From: Patescibacteria group bacterium UBA3527
Lineage (GTDB): Bacteria > Patescibacteriota > Minisyncoccia > Phycocordibacterales > UBA918
Reading direction: 5' to 3'
Assembly (NCBI GenBank): GCA_002377025.1
Contig: DFPA01000032.1
Location: 1 to 5,880, forward strand
Length of the DNA stretch: 5,880 bases
The notes below the pieces were generated by a model. That model was not told the origin of the DNA, made no database searches, and saw nothing but the letters and a program-made list of their open reading frames with translations. Positions 5,862 to 5,880 of this stretch are shown piece after piece (within the stretch, counting starts at the first letter, position 1; the number at the start of each line of letters is the position of its first letter). The translations under genes were made by a program, and so were the position numbers.

Positions 5862-5880
5862 CCCTCCCCCCAGTACTGCA

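Overview
The window looks like chromosomal housekeeping DNA from a Candidate Phyla Radiation (Patescibacteria, most likely Parcubacteria-like) bacterium. The reasons are family-level and from memory: a partial conserved protein of a type I associate with Parcubacteria, a short TraR/DksA zinc-finger protein ending in Cys-x2-His, a membrane-anchored double-LysM M23 peptidase ending in KNPF, a compact 649-residue UvrD/PcrA helicase, moderate GC, one-base gene junctions and no convincing Shine-Dalgarno sequences. No gene contains an internal in-frame TGA, and all stops seen are TAA or TAG.

Layout. Positions 1-2428 hold three genes on the + strand that read as one operon: the 3' part of an uncharacterised protein (entering from outside the window), a TraR/DksA-family regulator, and a YifB/ComM-type AAA+ ATPase. 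Both junctions are exactly one base wide. Positions 2429-2581 separate this operon from a convergent gene and hold a large, concentric, imperfect inverted repeat (about 2454-2616) that runs into the 3' end of that gene. Its core has perfect 16-bp arms and ends in five T residues on both strands, so it may act as a bidirectional terminator. Positions 2582-3649 (- strand) encode a cell-wall peptidase: one N-terminal membrane segment, two LysM domains and an M23 (LytM-like) domain. Positions 3650-3911 are a divergent intergenic region with a plausible - strand promoter, a terminator-like hairpin right after its predicted start of transcription, and several CCAGTT/AACTGG motifs. Positions 3912-5861 (+ strand) encode a complete SF1A DNA helicase of the UvrD/PcrA family.

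The genes do not form one pathway. ComM-type and UvrD-type proteins both act on DNA (branch migration of recombination intermediates; unwinding in repair), the DksA-like protein probably acts on RNA polymerase, and the M23 enzyme acts in the envelope. I found no mobile element gene, CRISPR array, tRNA or rRNA. The parts most worth a second look are the inverted repeat at the convergent junction, whose + strand arm also spells the C-terminus of the peptidase; the absence of the usual cysteine cluster in the ComM homologue; and a shifted metal-ligand histidine in the M23 domain.
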